Positions 19,803-31,040 of a stretch of 64,000 nt of DNA are shown one piece after another; position 1 is the first letter of the stretch; each line of letters begins with the position of its first letter. The notes beneath the pieces are model-generated. The model made no database searches. It saw only the letters and a list, made by a program, of their open reading frames with translations, and had not been told where the DNA came from. This DNA is from Bradyrhizobium sp. CB1015. GTDB taxonomy: Bacteria > Pseudomonadota > Alphaproteobacteria > Rhizobiales > Xanthobacteraceae. The position numbers and the translations under genes were made by a program. The DNA is taken from contig NZ_CP104174.1 of NCBI RefSeq assembly GCF_025200925.1, positions 372,001-436,000 of the forward strand. The letters run 5' to 3'.

Positions 19803-20618
19803 TCAGATGTCGGATAGGCCGAGCACGTCGGCCATGGAGTAGTGCCCCGGCTTCTTGCCATGCGCCCATAGTGCCGCCTTGAGCGCGCCGTGCGCGAAAA
19901 GCATGCGGTCCTCGGCCTGATGCGACAGCGTCAGGCGCTCGAACGGGCCGAGGAAGGTCACGCTGTGGTCGCCCGCGACGGTGCCGCCGCGCAAGGAGGC
20001 AAAACCGATATGGCCCGGCTGACGGGCGCCGGTGATGCCGTCACGGCCGCGCTCGGAATGGTCATCGAGGGTGACGCCGCGGCCACTGGCTGCGGCCTGG
20101 CCCAGCATCAGTGCCGTGCCCGAGGGCGCATCGACCTTCATGCGGTGATGGGTCTCGACGATCTCGATGTCAAAGCTCTGGTCGAGCGCCTTGGCGACAC
20201 GCTTGACCACGGCGGCAAGCAGGTTGACGCCGAGGCTCATATTGCCCGATTGCACCACCACCGCGCGATTGGTGACGCTCTTGATCACCGCATTGTCGGA
20301 GCCGGACAGCCCGGTCGTGCCGATGACATGGATGAGGCCGCGTTCGGCGGCAATCGCGACATTGGCGATGGTCGCCGCCGGCACCGTGAAATCGAGGATG
20401 CCGTCGGCCTCCTTGGACATCGCCCAGAGATCAGCGGAGAGCTTGATGCCATTGGCCGGCAGGCCGGCGAGCACGCCGGCATCCTTGCCGAGCAGCTCCG
20501 AGCCCGGCGCCTCCAGCGCGCCCGCCAGCACCGCGCCCTTGCTCTCGGCAATTGCCCGCACCAGCGCCCGGCCCATCCGGCCGCCGGCCCCCGCAACGAT
20601 CAAGCGCATGTCGGACAT
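19803..20618 (-). CDS. dapB: 4-Hydroxy-tetrahydrodipicolinate reductase
   Basis: A 271-residue enzyme of lysine and diaminopimelate synthesis. The nucleotide-binding motif is [19 protein letters not shown]; the catalytic segment is [20 protein letters not shown]. The reaction is NAD(P)H-dependent reduction to tetrahydrodipicolinate in the cytoplasm. The ATG at 20618 has GGAGAGGA upstream and starts MSDMRLIV as in relatives; an in-frame ATG 51 bases earlier is not supported. First gene of the dapB-gpmA pair. Confidence 0.96.
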   Translation of the reverse strand: MSDMRLIVAGAGGRMGRALVRAIAESKGAVLAGALEAPGSELLGKDAGVLAGLPANGIKLSADLWAMSKEADGILDFTVPAATIANVAIAAERGLIHVIGTTGLSGSDNAVIKSVTNRAVVVQSGNMSLGVNLLAAVVKRVAKALDQSFDIEIVETHHRMKVDAPSGTALMLGQAAASGRGVTLDDHSERGRDGITGARQPGHIGFASLRGGTVAGDHSVTFLGPFERLTLSHQAEDRMLFAHGALKAALWAHGKKPGHYSMADVLGLSDI

Positions 20619-20698
20619 GGTGTGATCCTCTCCGGAGGCCGTTGTAGCGGGGGGATGCAGTTCCGGCAACCGAGGGGGATCGGGGGGCGCAGGCGCGC

Positions 20699-20872
20699 TT
20701 ACCCTCCCTGGAGGGCCCTGGAGGGGGAGGGTCGATCGCGCGCAGCGCGAGCGGGGTGGGGTGACGGTCCCTCCGCGACGAACAGTGCCCGAATGGAGAG
20801 ATCACCCCACCCCGTCATGCAATCTCGCTTCGCTCGATAGCATGCCGACCCTCCCCCTCCAGGGGAGGGTAA
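20699..20872. repeat. Second copy of the long palindromic repeat
   Basis: It matches 15729-15892 over nearly its full length, including the ccctccgcga-gaacagtgcc centre. It has a few substitutions and a 12-base duplication in the left arm (ctggagggccctggaggg). It lies between the DUF1330 gene and dapB, both on the minus strand. Confidence 0.9.
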
Positions 20873-20892
20873 GAAAGCGCCGCCTTCGAAAT

Positions 20893-21204
20893 CTACGAGT
20901 CTTGCGGCTGCGGGCCGTCGTAGCCTTCGATGACGATGAGCTCGGCGATCGAGTGCGGCTGGCGCACCTTGATGTTGGCCTGGTATTCCGGCGAGTTGTA
21001 GCAGGCGAGCGCGGTCTCGTAGTCCGGGAATTCGATCACGACGTTGCGGTTGCGGCTGGCGCCTTCGACGGTGGTGAACTTGCCGGCGCGGACGACGAAA
21101 CGGCCGCCCCATTTCTTGAAGATCGGGCCGTTCGCGATCGCGTAGGGCTTGTAGCCCTCGTCATTGCTGACGTCGACACGCCCGATCCAGTAACCCTTTG
21201 CCAT
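20893..21204 (-). CDS. DUF1330 domain-containing protein
   Basis: A 103-residue single-domain protein starting MAKGYWIGRVDVSNDEGY with a GGGAG site seven bases upstream. GRFVVRAGKFTTVEGASRNRNVVIEFPDYETALACYNSPEYQ is the conserved core of the DUF1330 family, a dimeric ferredoxin-like alpha/beta-barrel fold. The function is not known. It follows pyrF by 23 bases and is probably in the same transcript. Confidence 0.88.
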   Translation of the reverse strand: MAKGYWIGRVDVSNDEGYKPYAIANGPIFKKWGGRFVVRAGKFTTVEGASRNRNVVIEFPDYETALACYNSPEYQANIKVRQPHSIAELIVIEGYDGPQPQDS

Positions 21205-21227
21205 TGTTCTTCTCCCTGTTATTGGTG

Positions 21228-21938
21228 TTAGCCGAGCGCCTGCGCGATCTCGGCATGGATGGCTTCGGCTGTTGCCTTGGGATCGACAGCCTCGATTACC
21301 GGTCGCGCAACGACGAGGTAGTCGGCACCCGCAGCGATCGCGCGCCCGGGGGTCATGATGCGCTTTTGATCGCCAACGGCCGAGCCGGCCGGCCGGATGC
21401 CTGGAGTGACGAGGCTCGTCTGGTGCCCCACGATCTTGCGCAGATTGCCGACCTCCTCCGGCGCGCAGACGATGCCGGCGACGCCAAGCGCCTGCGCTTG
21501 CGCCGCCCGCGCTTCGACCAGTTCGGAAACATGGAGTCGATAGCCCGCCGCATGCAGATCGTCGTCGTTGTAGGAGGTCAGCACAGTGACGGCGAGAATT
21601 TTCAACCCGGAGCCCGCGCAACCTTCGACCGCCGCCTTCATCGTCTGCGGATAGGCATGGACGGTCAGAAAGGTAGCGCCGAGTCTGGTGATGCTCTGAA
21701 CACCCTGCATCACTGTGTTGCCGATATCGTGCAGCTTGAGATCGAGAAAGACCTTCTTGCCGCTGTCGGCAAGCTTGGCGACGAGGGGCAGGCCGCCGGC
21801 GTAAGCGAGGCGATAGCCGATCTTGTAGAAGGTGACGCTGTCGCCGAGCCTTGCGATCATCGCCTCCGCGGCATCCACGCTCGGCAGATCGAGGCCTACG
21901 ATCAGGCGGTCCTTCGGGGCGATTTCGGCTGGCGTCAT
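21228..21938 (-). CDS. pyrF: Orotidine 5'-phosphate decarboxylase
   Basis: A 236-residue TIM-barrel enzyme for the last step of UMP synthesis. The catalytic K-D-K-D array is [14 protein letters not shown]; the phosphate loop is [25 protein letters not shown]. Length is normal for bacterial group I enzymes. It lies six bases downstream of the FMN reductase gene on the same strand. Confidence 0.96.
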   Translation of the reverse strand: MTPAEIAPKDRLIVGLDLPSVDAAEAMIARLGDSVTFYKIGYRLAYAGGLPLVAKLADSGKKVFLDLKLHDIGNTVMQGVQSITRLGATFLTVHAYPQTMKAAVEGCAGSGLKILAVTVLTSYNDDDLHAAGYRLHVSELVEARAAQAQALGVAGIVCAPEEVGNLRKIVGHQTSLVTPGIRPAGSAVGDQKRIMTPGRAIAAGADYLVVARPVIEAVDPKATAEAIHAEIAQALG

Positions 21939-21944
21939 GTCACC

Positions 21945-22523
21945 TCACATCATGCGTTGGGAAACGTCGATCAACTGCGCGACCAGCTCCTTCAAGGCGG
22001 CGATATCGCCCTCGTTCTTCAGCCTGTCCATATCGTCATAGGCCTGGTCGGCAAAGGCGAGCGTGAGCTGGCTGGCAATCACATTGGCGTGGCAGGAGGA
22101 GAGGATCAGCCGCAGGGCCTGCAGCGCGCGGGCGGCACCTAACCGGCTCTGGGACGCGCCGGCAAGCGCGAAGACGCGGTTGCGGAACACCTCGCCGCGC
22201 GCCTCGTGCAGCTCGTGCACCCGGCTGACCCAGTCGATCGCGTTCTTCAGGAGCGGCGGCACCGAGGCATTGTATTCGGGCGAGACGATGAGGACGCCGT
22301 GATGCGCGCCGATCATGCGCTTGAGATTGATCGCGTGCTTGGGCACGCCGGATTTGGCCTGGAGATCGCCGTCGTAGATCGGCAGCGGAAAATCGGCGAG
22401 CGAAATGCGGGTGACGTCGACGCCGGCCTGGGAGAATGCGTAGGCCGCCACCGCCGCCAGCTTCGCATTGTGCGAGCCGGTGCGCAGCGAGCCGGGAATG
22501 ATCAGGATCTTGGGAGCTGGCAT
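21945..22523 (-). CDS. NADPH-dependent FMN reductase family protein
   Basis: A 192-residue flavodoxin-like protein. It has IPGSLRTGSHNAKLA (FMN phosphate loop) and VSPEYNASVPPLLKNAIDWVSR (second FMN loop), typical of the NADPH-dependent FMN/quinone/chromate reductase family. The exact substrate is open. I chose the ATG at 22523 (MPAPKILIIPGS); the upstream 13 residues look unrelated. It sits between pmtA and pyrF, all on the minus strand. Confidence 0.87.
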   Translation of the reverse strand: MPAPKILIIPGSLRTGSHNAKLAAVAAYAFSQAGVDVTRISLADFPLPIYDGDLQAKSGVPKHAINLKRMIGAHHGVLIVSPEYNASVPPLLKNAIDWVSRVHELHEARGEVFRNRVFALAGASQSRLGAARALQALRLILSSCHANVIASQLTLAFADQAYDDMDRLKNEGDIAALKELVAQLIDVSQRMM

Positions 22524-22579
22524 CCAATCCCACGCGTTCGGCGAAACGAGCCCGCCGCGCAAAGGAGGAGCCGGCGGAA

Positions 22580-23179
22580 TTAATGCTTGCGATACACCCA
22601 GACGCGGGCCGGCGGAAGGTTCATCCAGATCCGCTCCGAGGCCTCTGTGGACACGCCGGGCAGCGATTTCGGGATCGGCGGCACCACCGCATAGGTGAAC
22701 TGGATGAAGGGTGCACCGGGCGCGAGCGCGGTGAAGGCATCGCGGACGAGCCGCAGCCGCGTCAGCATCGGTTTTGTGACGAGCGGCAGGCCGGACACGA
22801 CCGCACTGGCCGGCGCGCTCAAGACGTTCCAGAGCGTGTCGCGCAGGCGATAGGCATCGCCCTGCACCACCTTGGCTTGCGGGTAGCGGTCGCGCAGCAG
22901 CGCGCAGAAGCCGGGATTGTATTCGACGAGAACAAGACGCTTCTGGTCGACCCCGCGCTCGATCAGCGCGGAGGTGATAGCGCCGGTGCCGGGTCCAAGC
23001 TCAACCACCGGTGCGTCGGAATCGGGATCGACATAATGAGCCATGGTCCGCGCCAGCAGCTTGCCGGACGGCATCACCGCGCCCATGTGCAGGGGCTTTT
23101 CGATCCACGATCTGAGAAAGCGCACCTCGTCGTCGAGACGAGGCTTCTTCAACGCACGCGCGGACGATGGCAAGGGCAT
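22580..23179 (-). CDS. pmtA: Phosphatidylethanolamine N-methyltransferase
   Basis: A 199-residue SAM-dependent methyltransferase. Motif I is VVELGPGTGAITSALIERG; the N-terminal segment WIEKPLHMGAVMPSGKLLARTMA is typical of the phospholipid methyltransferases of rhizobia. These convert phosphatidylethanolamine to phosphatidylcholine. From memory, pmtA of Bradyrhizobium was described next to dnaKJ, as it is here, which supports the name. Some relatives methylate only part of the way or are rRNA methylase-like. Confidence 0.82.
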   Translation of the reverse strand: MPLPSSARALKKPRLDDEVRFLRSWIEKPLHMGAVMPSGKLLARTMAHYVDPDSDAPVVELGPGTGAITSALIERGVDQKRLVLVEYNPGFCALLRDRYPQAKVVQGDAYRLRDTLWNVLSAPASAVVSGLPLVTKPMLTRLRLVRDAFTALAPGAPFIQFTYAVVPPIPKSLPGVSTEASERIWMNLPPARVWVYRKH

Positions 23180-23267
23180 GTCGGGACCGGACGGAACCGC
23201 GGGACCGCGGCGTGTCAGAAAATGGTCATAAAGACGTATAGGCCGGAGGCGATACGGTCAAGACGAG

Positions 23268-24404
23268 TCAATTCGCCCGATTGCCGAAGAAATCCTTGAC
23301 CTTGGCGAAGAAACCCTCGGCTTCCGGCTGGGTGTTGCCGGAGGAGAGCTTTTCGAACTCGGCCAGCAATTCCTGCTGCTTCTTGGTCAGGTTCTGCGGG
23401 GTCTCGACCACGACCTGAACGTACATGTCGCCCATCTGGCGCGACCGCAGCACCGGCATACCCTTTGATGCGATGCGGAATCGGCGACCCGACTGCGTGC
23501 CGGCGGGCACCTTCACCTTGGTCTTGCCCTTGTCGATGGTCGGCACCTCGAATTCGCCGCCGAGTGCGGCGGTCACCATCGAGATCGGCACGCGGCAATG
23601 CAGGTCGGCGCCGTCGCGCTGGAAGAACTGGTGCTGGGCCAGCGACAGGAAGATGTAGAGATCGCCGGGCGGCCCGCCGCGGACGCCAGCCTCGCCCTCG
23701 CCGGCGAGCCTGATCCGTGTGCCGTCCTCGACGCCTTGCGGAATGTTGACCGAGAGCGTCCGCTCGCGGGTCACCCGCCCTTGTCCGGAGCAGGACGGGC
23801 AGGCGTCCTCGATCATCTGGCCGCGGCCCTGGCAGCCCGGGCAGGTCCGCTCCAGCGTGAAGAAGCCCTGTGACTGCCGCACGCGCCCCTGCCCGCCGCA
23901 GGTCGAGCAGGTCTTCGGCTTGGTGCCGGCCTTGGCACCGATGCCCGAGCAGGCCTCGCAGGTGACCGAGACCGGAATCTCGATCTGCGCAGTCTTGCCG
24001 CCAAAGGCTTCCTCGAGCGTGATTTCCATGTTGTAGCGCAGATCGGCGCCGCGCTCGCGGCCGCCGCGGCCGCGCTGTCCGGCCATGCCGAACAGGTCCT
24101 CGAAGATGTCGGAGAAGGAAGAGGCGAAGCCCGCACCGAAACCGGCACCGCCGCCAAAGCCGCCGCCCTGCTCGAACGCGGCGTGGCCGTAACGATCATA
24201 GGCGGCGCGCTTGTCCTTGTCCTTCAGGACCTCGTAGGCCTCGTTGATTTCCTTGAACTTGACTTCGCTGGTCTCATCCCCGGGATTGCGGTCGGGATGG
24301 AACTTCATCGCAAGCTTGCGGAACGACGATTTCAGCCTGGATTCGTCGGCATCACGGTCGACTTCGAGAGTCTCGTAATAGCAGCGCTTGGTGGACGTGG
24401 ACAT
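23268..24404 (-). CDS. dnaJ: Chaperone protein DnaJ
   Basis: A 378-residue type I Hsp40. The J domain (1-70) has the HPD motif in [10 protein letters not shown]; the Gly/Phe region has [17 protein letters not shown]; four zinc-binding CxxCxGxG repeats follow ([32 protein letters not shown]), then the C-terminal substrate-binding domains. It stimulates DnaK ATP hydrolysis and delivers substrates. It lies 259 bases downstream of dnaK on the same strand. Confidence 0.97.
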   Translation of the reverse strand: MSTSTKRCYYETLEVDRDADESRLKSSFRKLAMKFHPDRNPGDETSEVKFKEINEAYEVLKDKDKRAAYDRYGHAAFEQGGGFGGGAGFGAGFASSFSDIFEDLFGMAGQRGRGGRERGADLRYNMEITLEEAFGGKTAQIEIPVSVTCEACSGIGAKAGTKPKTCSTCGGQGRVRQSQGFFTLERTCPGCQGRGQMIEDACPSCSGQGRVTRERTLSVNIPQGVEDGTRIRLAGEGEAGVRGGPPGDLYIFLSLAQHQFFQRDGADLHCRVPISMVTAALGGEFEVPTIDKGKTKVKVPAGTQSGRRFRIASKGMPVLRSRQMGDMYVQVVVETPQNLTKKQQELLAEFEKLSSGNTQPEAEGFFAKVKDFFGNRAN

Positions 24405-24589
24405 GATGAGCTCGGTCTATCCAATCGCGATTCAAGTTGGAGCGAAACAACGCTGACACGCAACGATATAAGCGCCCTTCGAGCTTGCGGCAGAGGGCGG
24501 CCTGGCAGCGCTGAGAATAACGGCTGGGAATTGATCGATCGTAACGGGGCCGACTTTAAATGAGTCTTGGCCCGTCCGTCCCGACACGA

Positions 24590-24614
24590 CGGCCTCCCCC
24601 GCGAGGGAGGAGGC
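24590..24614. other. GC hairpin in the dnaK-dnaJ gap
   Basis: A GGCCTCC/GGAGGCC stem lies between dnaK and dnaJ. There is no T-run after it on the minus strand, so it is not a convincing terminator. It may stabilise the end of the dnaK message or tune dnaJ expression. No other gene is supported in the 259-base gap. Confidence 0.4.
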
Positions 24615-24663
24615 CGGTAGCACGTGTGGGGTCCAAGCGGTCCGCATCGTCACCCTCTCGGGC

Positions 24664-26565
<1,902 letters not shown>

Positions 26566-26669
26566 GGTCCTGATATCCTTCTTTTTGCGGCAGGTTGGCT
26601 GGGCCCAAGAGGCACCCGAACCGAAACCCCCTAAGATCAAACATCCGCGATATTGCGATGATTGAGGCT

Positions 26670-26697
26670 CATATAGGAGGGGGGGAGGGGCCCGCAA
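26670..26697 (-). promoter_or_regulatory. Sigma-32 (RpoH)-type promoter for dnaK
   Basis: Reading the minus strand, CTTG (26697-26694) is followed after exactly 17 bases by CCTATAT (26676-26670). This matches the alphaproteobacterial RpoH pattern of CTTG and a CTATAT-type -10 box. It leaves a leader of about 100 bases before the dnaK ATG. Confidence 0.75.
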
Positions 26698-26960
26698 GGA
26701 CCGAAGCAACGTTTCTGCCGCTAAAACATTGGGTTTTGGAAGGTGATATCCGGGCTCAACCGCCCTTGCGGGTGAGGAATTATTAACAGGTTCAGGCTTC
26801 GGCAAGCCCCCGCACCCGCGGGCCCGGGTCGCCCTGTTACCGCAAGCCCAAACCCGGTAAAAGGCGGACCGGCCGGGCAGCCGCGAGAGCTGCTTCGCGC
26901 GACGAAGCGGCCCGGTGGCCAACCATCGAACGGCCTCAATGTGAACCAACCAGAGTGCCC
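26698..26960. other. Gap between the dnaK promoter and the next gene
   Basis: About 260 bases with no supported gene. It holds a pyrimidine-rich stretch, GC-rich palindromic bits around 26820-26920 (such as gcgcgacgaagcgg), and the probable promoter of the divergent secreted protein. I see no clear operator or riboswitch. Confidence 0.4.
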
Positions 26961-27902
26961 ATGAAGCTGATCCGCCCCCTCGCCGCGCTCGCCCTCCTCG
27001 CCGCCTCCGCGCTTCCGGCCCTCGCCGCCGACGCCGTGTTTCCGCCCGGCTTGCGTCTCGGCATGGTGCCGCTGATCGGCCTCAGCACGGCCAAGACTTT
27101 TCCGGGCTTCGAGAGCGAGGACGGCAGCGTCAAGGTGCTGGTCACCGAGCTGCCGCCGGCGGCCTATGGCGAGGTCGTGAGCGCCTTCAATTCCAATCCG
27201 GGCGGGACGGGCGGCGTCAAGCAGGACAAGGTCGAGACCCCCGCGGGTCTTGCCTATTTCACCACCGAAAGCGGCAAGGCCGGCGATACTCCGGTGAAGC
27301 GCTACTCGATGATCGTGCCCGGCGCCGGCTTCTCCGGCTATGTCGCGGTGCAGATCCCGGAGAATGCGACCAAGATCTACACGGACGAGGCGGTGCGGCA
27401 GATGTTTGCCAGCGCCACCACCCGCAGGCAGGTCTCGGCCGAAGAGCAGCTCGCGCTGCTGCCGTTCAAGGTCACCGATCTCGCCGAATTCAAGGACGTC
27501 CGGACCCTGGCGCCGGGCTCGAGCATCATCCTGGCCGACGGCGACGAGAGCGTGGGCTACGAGTCGAGGCCGTTCATGATCCTCGGCCTGATCGGCGCCA
27601 CCCCGCAAGCCGCCGACGACCGCGCCCGCTTCGCCCAGGAGGCGGCGCGCCAGATTCCCGGCGTGCGCGAGTCGCGCATCACCATGTCCGAGCCGATCCG
27701 CATCAACGGCCAGCAGGGTTTCGAGACCCGGATCGACGGCGTCAGCGGCAAGGACAAGACCCCGGTCACCGTGGTGCAGTGGATCCGTTTCTCGACCGGC
27801 GGCGCCTCGCTGCGCATCATCGCCAGCGCCCCACGCGACCAGTGGCAAGCCGCCTTCACCCGCTTCCGCGCCGTGCGCGACGGGATTCAGCCGAAGGGGT
27901 AA
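26961..27902 (+). CDS. Exported protein of unknown function
   Basis: A 313-residue protein with a clear Sec signal peptide: [25 protein letters not shown], cleavage probably after ALA. The mature part is soluble, with several beta-strand patterns ([43 protein letters not shown]) and no cysteine. No known motif is recognised. A GTG six bases upstream is an alternative start. Divergent from dnaK and followed by a repeat. Confidence 0.75.
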   Translation: MKLIRPLAALALLAASALPALAADAVFPPGLRLGMVPLIGLSTAKTFPGFESEDGSVKVLVTELPPAAYGEVVSAFNSNPGGTGGVKQDKVETPAGLAYFTTESGKAGDTPVKRYSMIVPGAGFSGYVAVQIPENATKIYTDEAVRQMFASATTRRQVSAEEQLALLPFKVTDLAEFKDVRTLAPGSSIILADGDESVGYESRPFMILGLIGATPQAADDRARFAQEAARQIPGVRESRITMSEPIRINGQQGFETRIDGVSGKDKTPVTVVQWIRFSTGGASLRIIASAPRDQWQAAFTRFRAVRDGIQPKG

Positions 27903-27929
27903 GGCCCGAGGCGCTTCAACACATTCAAC

Positions 27930-28087
27930 GTCGTCCCCGCCTGGTGCGCAATTGCGCACAGGGGGCGGGGATCCATACCGCGTGATCTCACGGTTGTAGT
28001 CGGATGCTGTACCGACGAAGAGTTTTCGCCAAAACTTCTCCCTGTGGTTATGGATCCCTGGCTCGCGCTTTGCGCGCCCCGGGATGA
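27930..28087. repeat. Intergenic repeat with gtgcgcaattgcgcac palindrome
   Basis: It starts cgtcgtccccgcctggtgc, includes the same 16-base palindrome as 9421-9592, then cgaagagttttcgccaaaacttctccctg and a final hairpin at gctcgcgctttgcgcgc, ending ccccgggatgacg. It makes up most of the 304-base gap before the nicotinamidase gene. Confidence 0.8.
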
Positions 28088-28206
28088 CGATGATGTTGTG
28101 CGAGCAGCCCAACCGCTCATCAAACCCGGCTGCATTTTCGGGCTTCTGTTCGTACACGAACGGAACTAGGCTTCCTCCCGTTGGATCATCCTGGAGGGAG
28201 GCATAC

Positions 28207-28929
28207 ATGCTGGTTCGGCGACAAGTCTTGGCAATCCTGGGAACGACGGCGCTGGCGACGCTGGCGCCGAGCGCGCTGTTTGCGGCCGCATCGATCAAGC
28301 CGGACGATGCGTCCGCGCTGCTCGTGATCGACGTGCAGAACTGCTTCCTGCCCGGCGGCAGCCTCGCGGTGAAGGAAGGCGAGCAGGTGGTGCCCGTCAT
28401 CAACAAGATCTCGAAGGCATTTGCGAACGTGGTGATGACGCAGGACTGGCACACGCCGGGCCACGTTTCGTTTGCGTCGGTTCATGCCGGCAAGAAGCCG
28501 TTCGAAACGATCGATCTTCCCTACGGCAAGCAGGTGCTGTGGCCGGACCATTGCGTGCAGGGCACCGATGGCGCCGCGCTGTCGAAGGACCTGTCGATCC
28601 CGCACGCCGAGCTCATCATCCGCAAGGGTTTTCACAAGGACGTCGACAGCTATTCGGCCTTCCTCGAAGCCGACGGCAAGACCTCGACGGGGCTCGCCGG
28701 CTACCTGAAGGGCCGCAAGATCAAGCGCGTCTTCGTCGCTGGCCTCGCGACGGACTTCTGCGTCGCCTGGACCGCGCTCGACGCGCGCAAGGCGGGCTTC
28801 GAGGTCTATGTGGTGGAAGACGCCTGCCGCGGCATCGACACGCAGGGCTCGCTGGCAAAGGCCTGGGCCGATATGGCCAAGGCCGGCGTGAAGCGGATTC
28901 AGTCTGCGGATATCGCGGTGAGCGCGTAG
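28207..28929 (+). CDS. pncA: Nicotinamidase/pyrazinamidase with a signal peptide
   Basis: A 240-residue amidase that converts nicotinamide to nicotinate. The catalytic triad is D42 (IDVQNCFLPGG), K140 (IRKGFHKDVDSYS) and C185 (GLATDFCVAWTA); the metal ligands are D80, H82 and H86 (TQDWHTPGH); WPDHCVQGT is a family hallmark. Unlike the usual cytoplasmic enzyme it starts MLVRRQVLAILGTTALATLA-PSALFA, a likely export signal. The ATG at 28207 has GGAGGGAGG just upstream. It may scavenge nicotinamide in the periplasm. Confidence 0.88.
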   Translation: MLVRRQVLAILGTTALATLAPSALFAAASIKPDDASALLVIDVQNCFLPGGSLAVKEGEQVVPVINKISKAFANVVMTQDWHTPGHVSFASVHAGKKPFETIDLPYGKQVLWPDHCVQGTDGAALSKDLSIPHAELIIRKGFHKDVDSYSAFLEADGKTSTGLAGYLKGRKIKRVFVAGLATDFCVAWTALDARKAGFEVYVVEDACRGIDTQGSLAKAWADMAKAGVKRIQSADIAVSA

Positions 28930-28943
28930 AAGCGAACCGTCAA

Positions 28944-29066
28944 CCCCTCATCCTGAGGAGCGCGCATCTTCGCGCGCGTCTCGAAGGATGAAGGCCGAGC
29001 TGCCAGAGCCGGGCCTGCATGGTTCGAGACGCCGCGCAAGGGCGCGGCTCCTCACCATGAGGATCT
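28944..29066. repeat. Palindromic repeat cctcatcctgaggagc family
   Basis: It begins cccctcatcctgaggagcgcgc, contains gtctcgaaggatgaaggcc, and ends gcggctcctcaccatgagg. Its half-sites are seen again at 37589-37721. It separates the convergent nicotinamidase gene and grpE. Confidence 0.75.
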
Positions 29067-29071
29067 GAGAC

Positions 29072-29689
29072 TCAATTCTCCGCGCTGCTCGACTCGTTGT
29101 TGTTCGCCGCGGGCGCGGGCTTCGCGCCGCCCTTGGCGACGCCGACCAGCGCCGGGCGCAGCACGCGCTCGCCGATGGTGTAGCCGGCCTGCACGACCTG
29201 CACCACGGTGCCCGACGGCACCGACGCATCGGGCACCTCGAACATCGCCTGCTGGAAGTTCGGATCGAACTTCTGACCCTGGGGGTCGAACTTCTTCACG
29301 CCGTGCTTTTCCAGCGCGTTGAGCAGCGAACGCTCGGTGAGCTCGACGCCCTCGATCAGCGAGATCAGGCCGGGATCGGCCGCGGCACGCGCTTCGGCCG
29401 GAACGGCATCGAGCGCGCGCTGGAGATTGTCGGCGATGTCGAGCACGTCACGGGCGAAGCCGGTGATGCCGTAGAGGCGGGCGTCGGCGACCTCCTTGCT
29501 GGTGCGCTTGCGTAAGTTCTCCATCTCGGCCAGCGTCCGCAGCATGCGGTCGCGCGCCTCGGCGGCTTCCTTCTGCAACGTCTCGACCGCGCCGGGCTCG
29601 GGATCGTCGGGCATGATGTAGGGTTTCGACACCACGGGCTCGCCGGTCGCTGCAGTCGTGTCTTGAGGTTGCCGGTCTTGCTCGGTCAT
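29072..29689 (-). CDS. grpE: Nucleotide exchange factor GrpE
   Basis: A 205-residue co-chaperone that releases ADP from DnaK. A disordered acidic start is followed by a long coiled coil ([25 protein letters not shown]), a four-helix part and the beta-wing ([31 protein letters not shown]). Length is typical. It follows hrcA by 94 bases on the same strand, and a possible heat-shock promoter lies in that gap. Confidence 0.96.
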   Translation of the reverse strand: MTEQDRQPQDTTAATGEPVVSKPYIMPDDPEPGAVETLQKEAAEARDRMLRTLAEMENLRKRTSKEVADARLYGITGFARDVLDIADNLQRALDAVPAEARAAADPGLISLIEGVELTERSLLNALEKHGVKKFDPQGQKFDPNFQQAMFEVPDASVPSGTVVQVVQAGYTIGERVLRPALVGVAKGGAKPAPAANNNESSSAEN

Positions 29690-29729
29690 CGGCTCTGATC
29701 TCGAACTCGTTTCAGGGATGTTGGCCCGG

Positions 29730-29758
29730 ATATCGTGCTTAAGCCCGCGAAAATCAAG
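29730..29758 (-). promoter_or_regulatory. Possible sigma-32-type promoter for grpE
   Basis: On the minus strand CTTG (29758-29755) is followed after 19 bases by CGATAT (29735-29730). The spacing is one base longer than in the dnaK promoter, and the -10 has one mismatch to CTATAT. It lies about 41 bases before the grpE ATG. Confidence 0.35.
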
Positions 29759-29783
29759 CGCCCGTGATCGGCGGAAAGGCCGG

Positions 29784-30872
29784 TCAGCCCCCCAGGAGGC
29801 GGCTAACGATACGGGCGGCGTAGTCCACGGTCGGGATCACGCGGGCATAATTCAGCCGCGTCGGGCCGATCACACCGAGAACCCCGACGATGTGGCCGGC
29901 GGCATCCCGATAGGGCGAGATGATGGTGGAGGACCCCGACAGCGAGAACAGCTTGTTCTCACTGCCGATGAAGATCCGCACGCCTTCGGCGGTCTCGGCC
30001 CGGCCGAGCAGGTCGATCACGCCGCGCTTGGTCTCGAGATCGTCGAACAACAGCCGCACCCGCTCCAGATCCTCCAGCGCATGCAGATCTTCGAGCAGAT
30101 TGGCATGGCCGCGGACGATGAGCTGGCGGTCCTCGTTCTCGCCGCCGGACCAGCTGGCGATGCCGGCCGAGATCACTTTCTGTGTCAGCTGATCAAGCTC
30201 GGCGCGGGCCTCGCCGAGTGCGGTCTCGAGCTCGAGCCGCGCCTCGGCAAGGGTGCGACCGCGGATCCGCGCATTGAGGAAATTGCCGGCCTCCGTCAGC
30301 GCCGAGGAGGGAACTCCGGGCGGCAGCGTCAACACGCGGTTTTCGACCTGGCCGTCCTCGCCGACCAGGATGACCAGCGCTTTTTCCGGTTCCAGGCGGA
30401 CGAATTCGATGTGCTTCAGCCGCGCATTGGATTTCGGCGTCAGCACGACGGCAGCGGCTCGGGTCAGGCCGGAGAGCCGCATCAGGGCCTGGTCCAGCGC
30501 CGCCTCGACTGATTGCGCCTCGCCGACGGAGGAGAGCTGGCTCTGGATCGACTGCCGCTCGGCCTCGTTGAGGTCGCCGACCTGCATCAGGGCGTCGACG
30601 AAGAAGCGCAGGCCCAGTTCCGTCGGCAGCCGGCCGGCGGAGGTGTGCGGGGCATAGATCAGGCCGAGCTGTTCCAGGTCGGCCATGACGTTGCGGACCG
30701 AGGCCGGCGACAGCGGCATGGCAATCAGGCGGGAAATGTTGCGCGAGCCGACCGGCTCACCGGTCGCGAGATAGCTTTCGACAATTTGACGAAAGATGTC
30801 GCGGGAACGCTCGTTGAGCTGGGCAAGGCCTGCGCGCGGCGCGATCAGATGGATCGGATCGTGATGGGCCAC
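29784..30872 (-). CDS. hrcA: Heat-inducible transcription repressor HrcA
   Basis: A 362-residue repressor of chaperone operons that binds the CIRCE inverted repeat. It has an N-terminal winged helix ([30 protein letters not shown] and [26 protein letters not shown]), then GAF-like and dimerisation parts. No CIRCE copy is seen in the window, so its target (normally groESL) is elsewhere. Divergent from rph with a 168-base gap; upstream of grpE in the same direction. Confidence 0.96.
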   Translation of the reverse strand: MAHHDPIHLIAPRAGLAQLNERSRDIFRQIVESYLATGEPVGSRNISRLIAMPLSPASVRNVMADLEQLGLIYAPHTSAGRLPTELGLRFFVDALMQVGDLNEAERQSIQSQLSSVGEAQSVEAALDQALMRLSGLTRAAAVVLTPKSNARLKHIEFVRLEPEKALVILVGEDGQVENRVLTLPPGVPSSALTEAGNFLNARIRGRTLAEARLELETALGEARAELDQLTQKVISAGIASWSGGENEDRQLIVRGHANLLEDLHALEDLERVRLLFDDLETKRGVIDLLGRAETAEGVRIFIGSENKLFSLSGSSTIISPYRDAAGHIVGVLGVIGPTRLNYARVIPTVDYAARIVSRLLGG

Positions 30873-31040
30873 AGACGGTAACTCCTCTCAGATGCTTATA
30901 ATTTGTCCATCCGGGCCGCTTCTGACAAGCGTGGCGTTTGCAGGCCGACGGTCAGGGGGTGAATAAGCCCTTGCCGCCCACCCCCGCCCCACCTACAAGC
31001 ACCGCGAACAGCCTTTTCCCGTGAGTTTTGGAGATTTCCC

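Noticed and set aside
24432-24653. A 73-residue open frame between dnaK and dnaJ
   Set aside because: No ribosome site, no recognisable motif, and an inner hairpin; it is more likely untranslated spacer.
30873-31040. A CIRCE element in front of hrcA or grpE
   Set aside because: No TTAGCACTC-N9-GAGTGCTAA pattern could be found on either strand in the two gaps.
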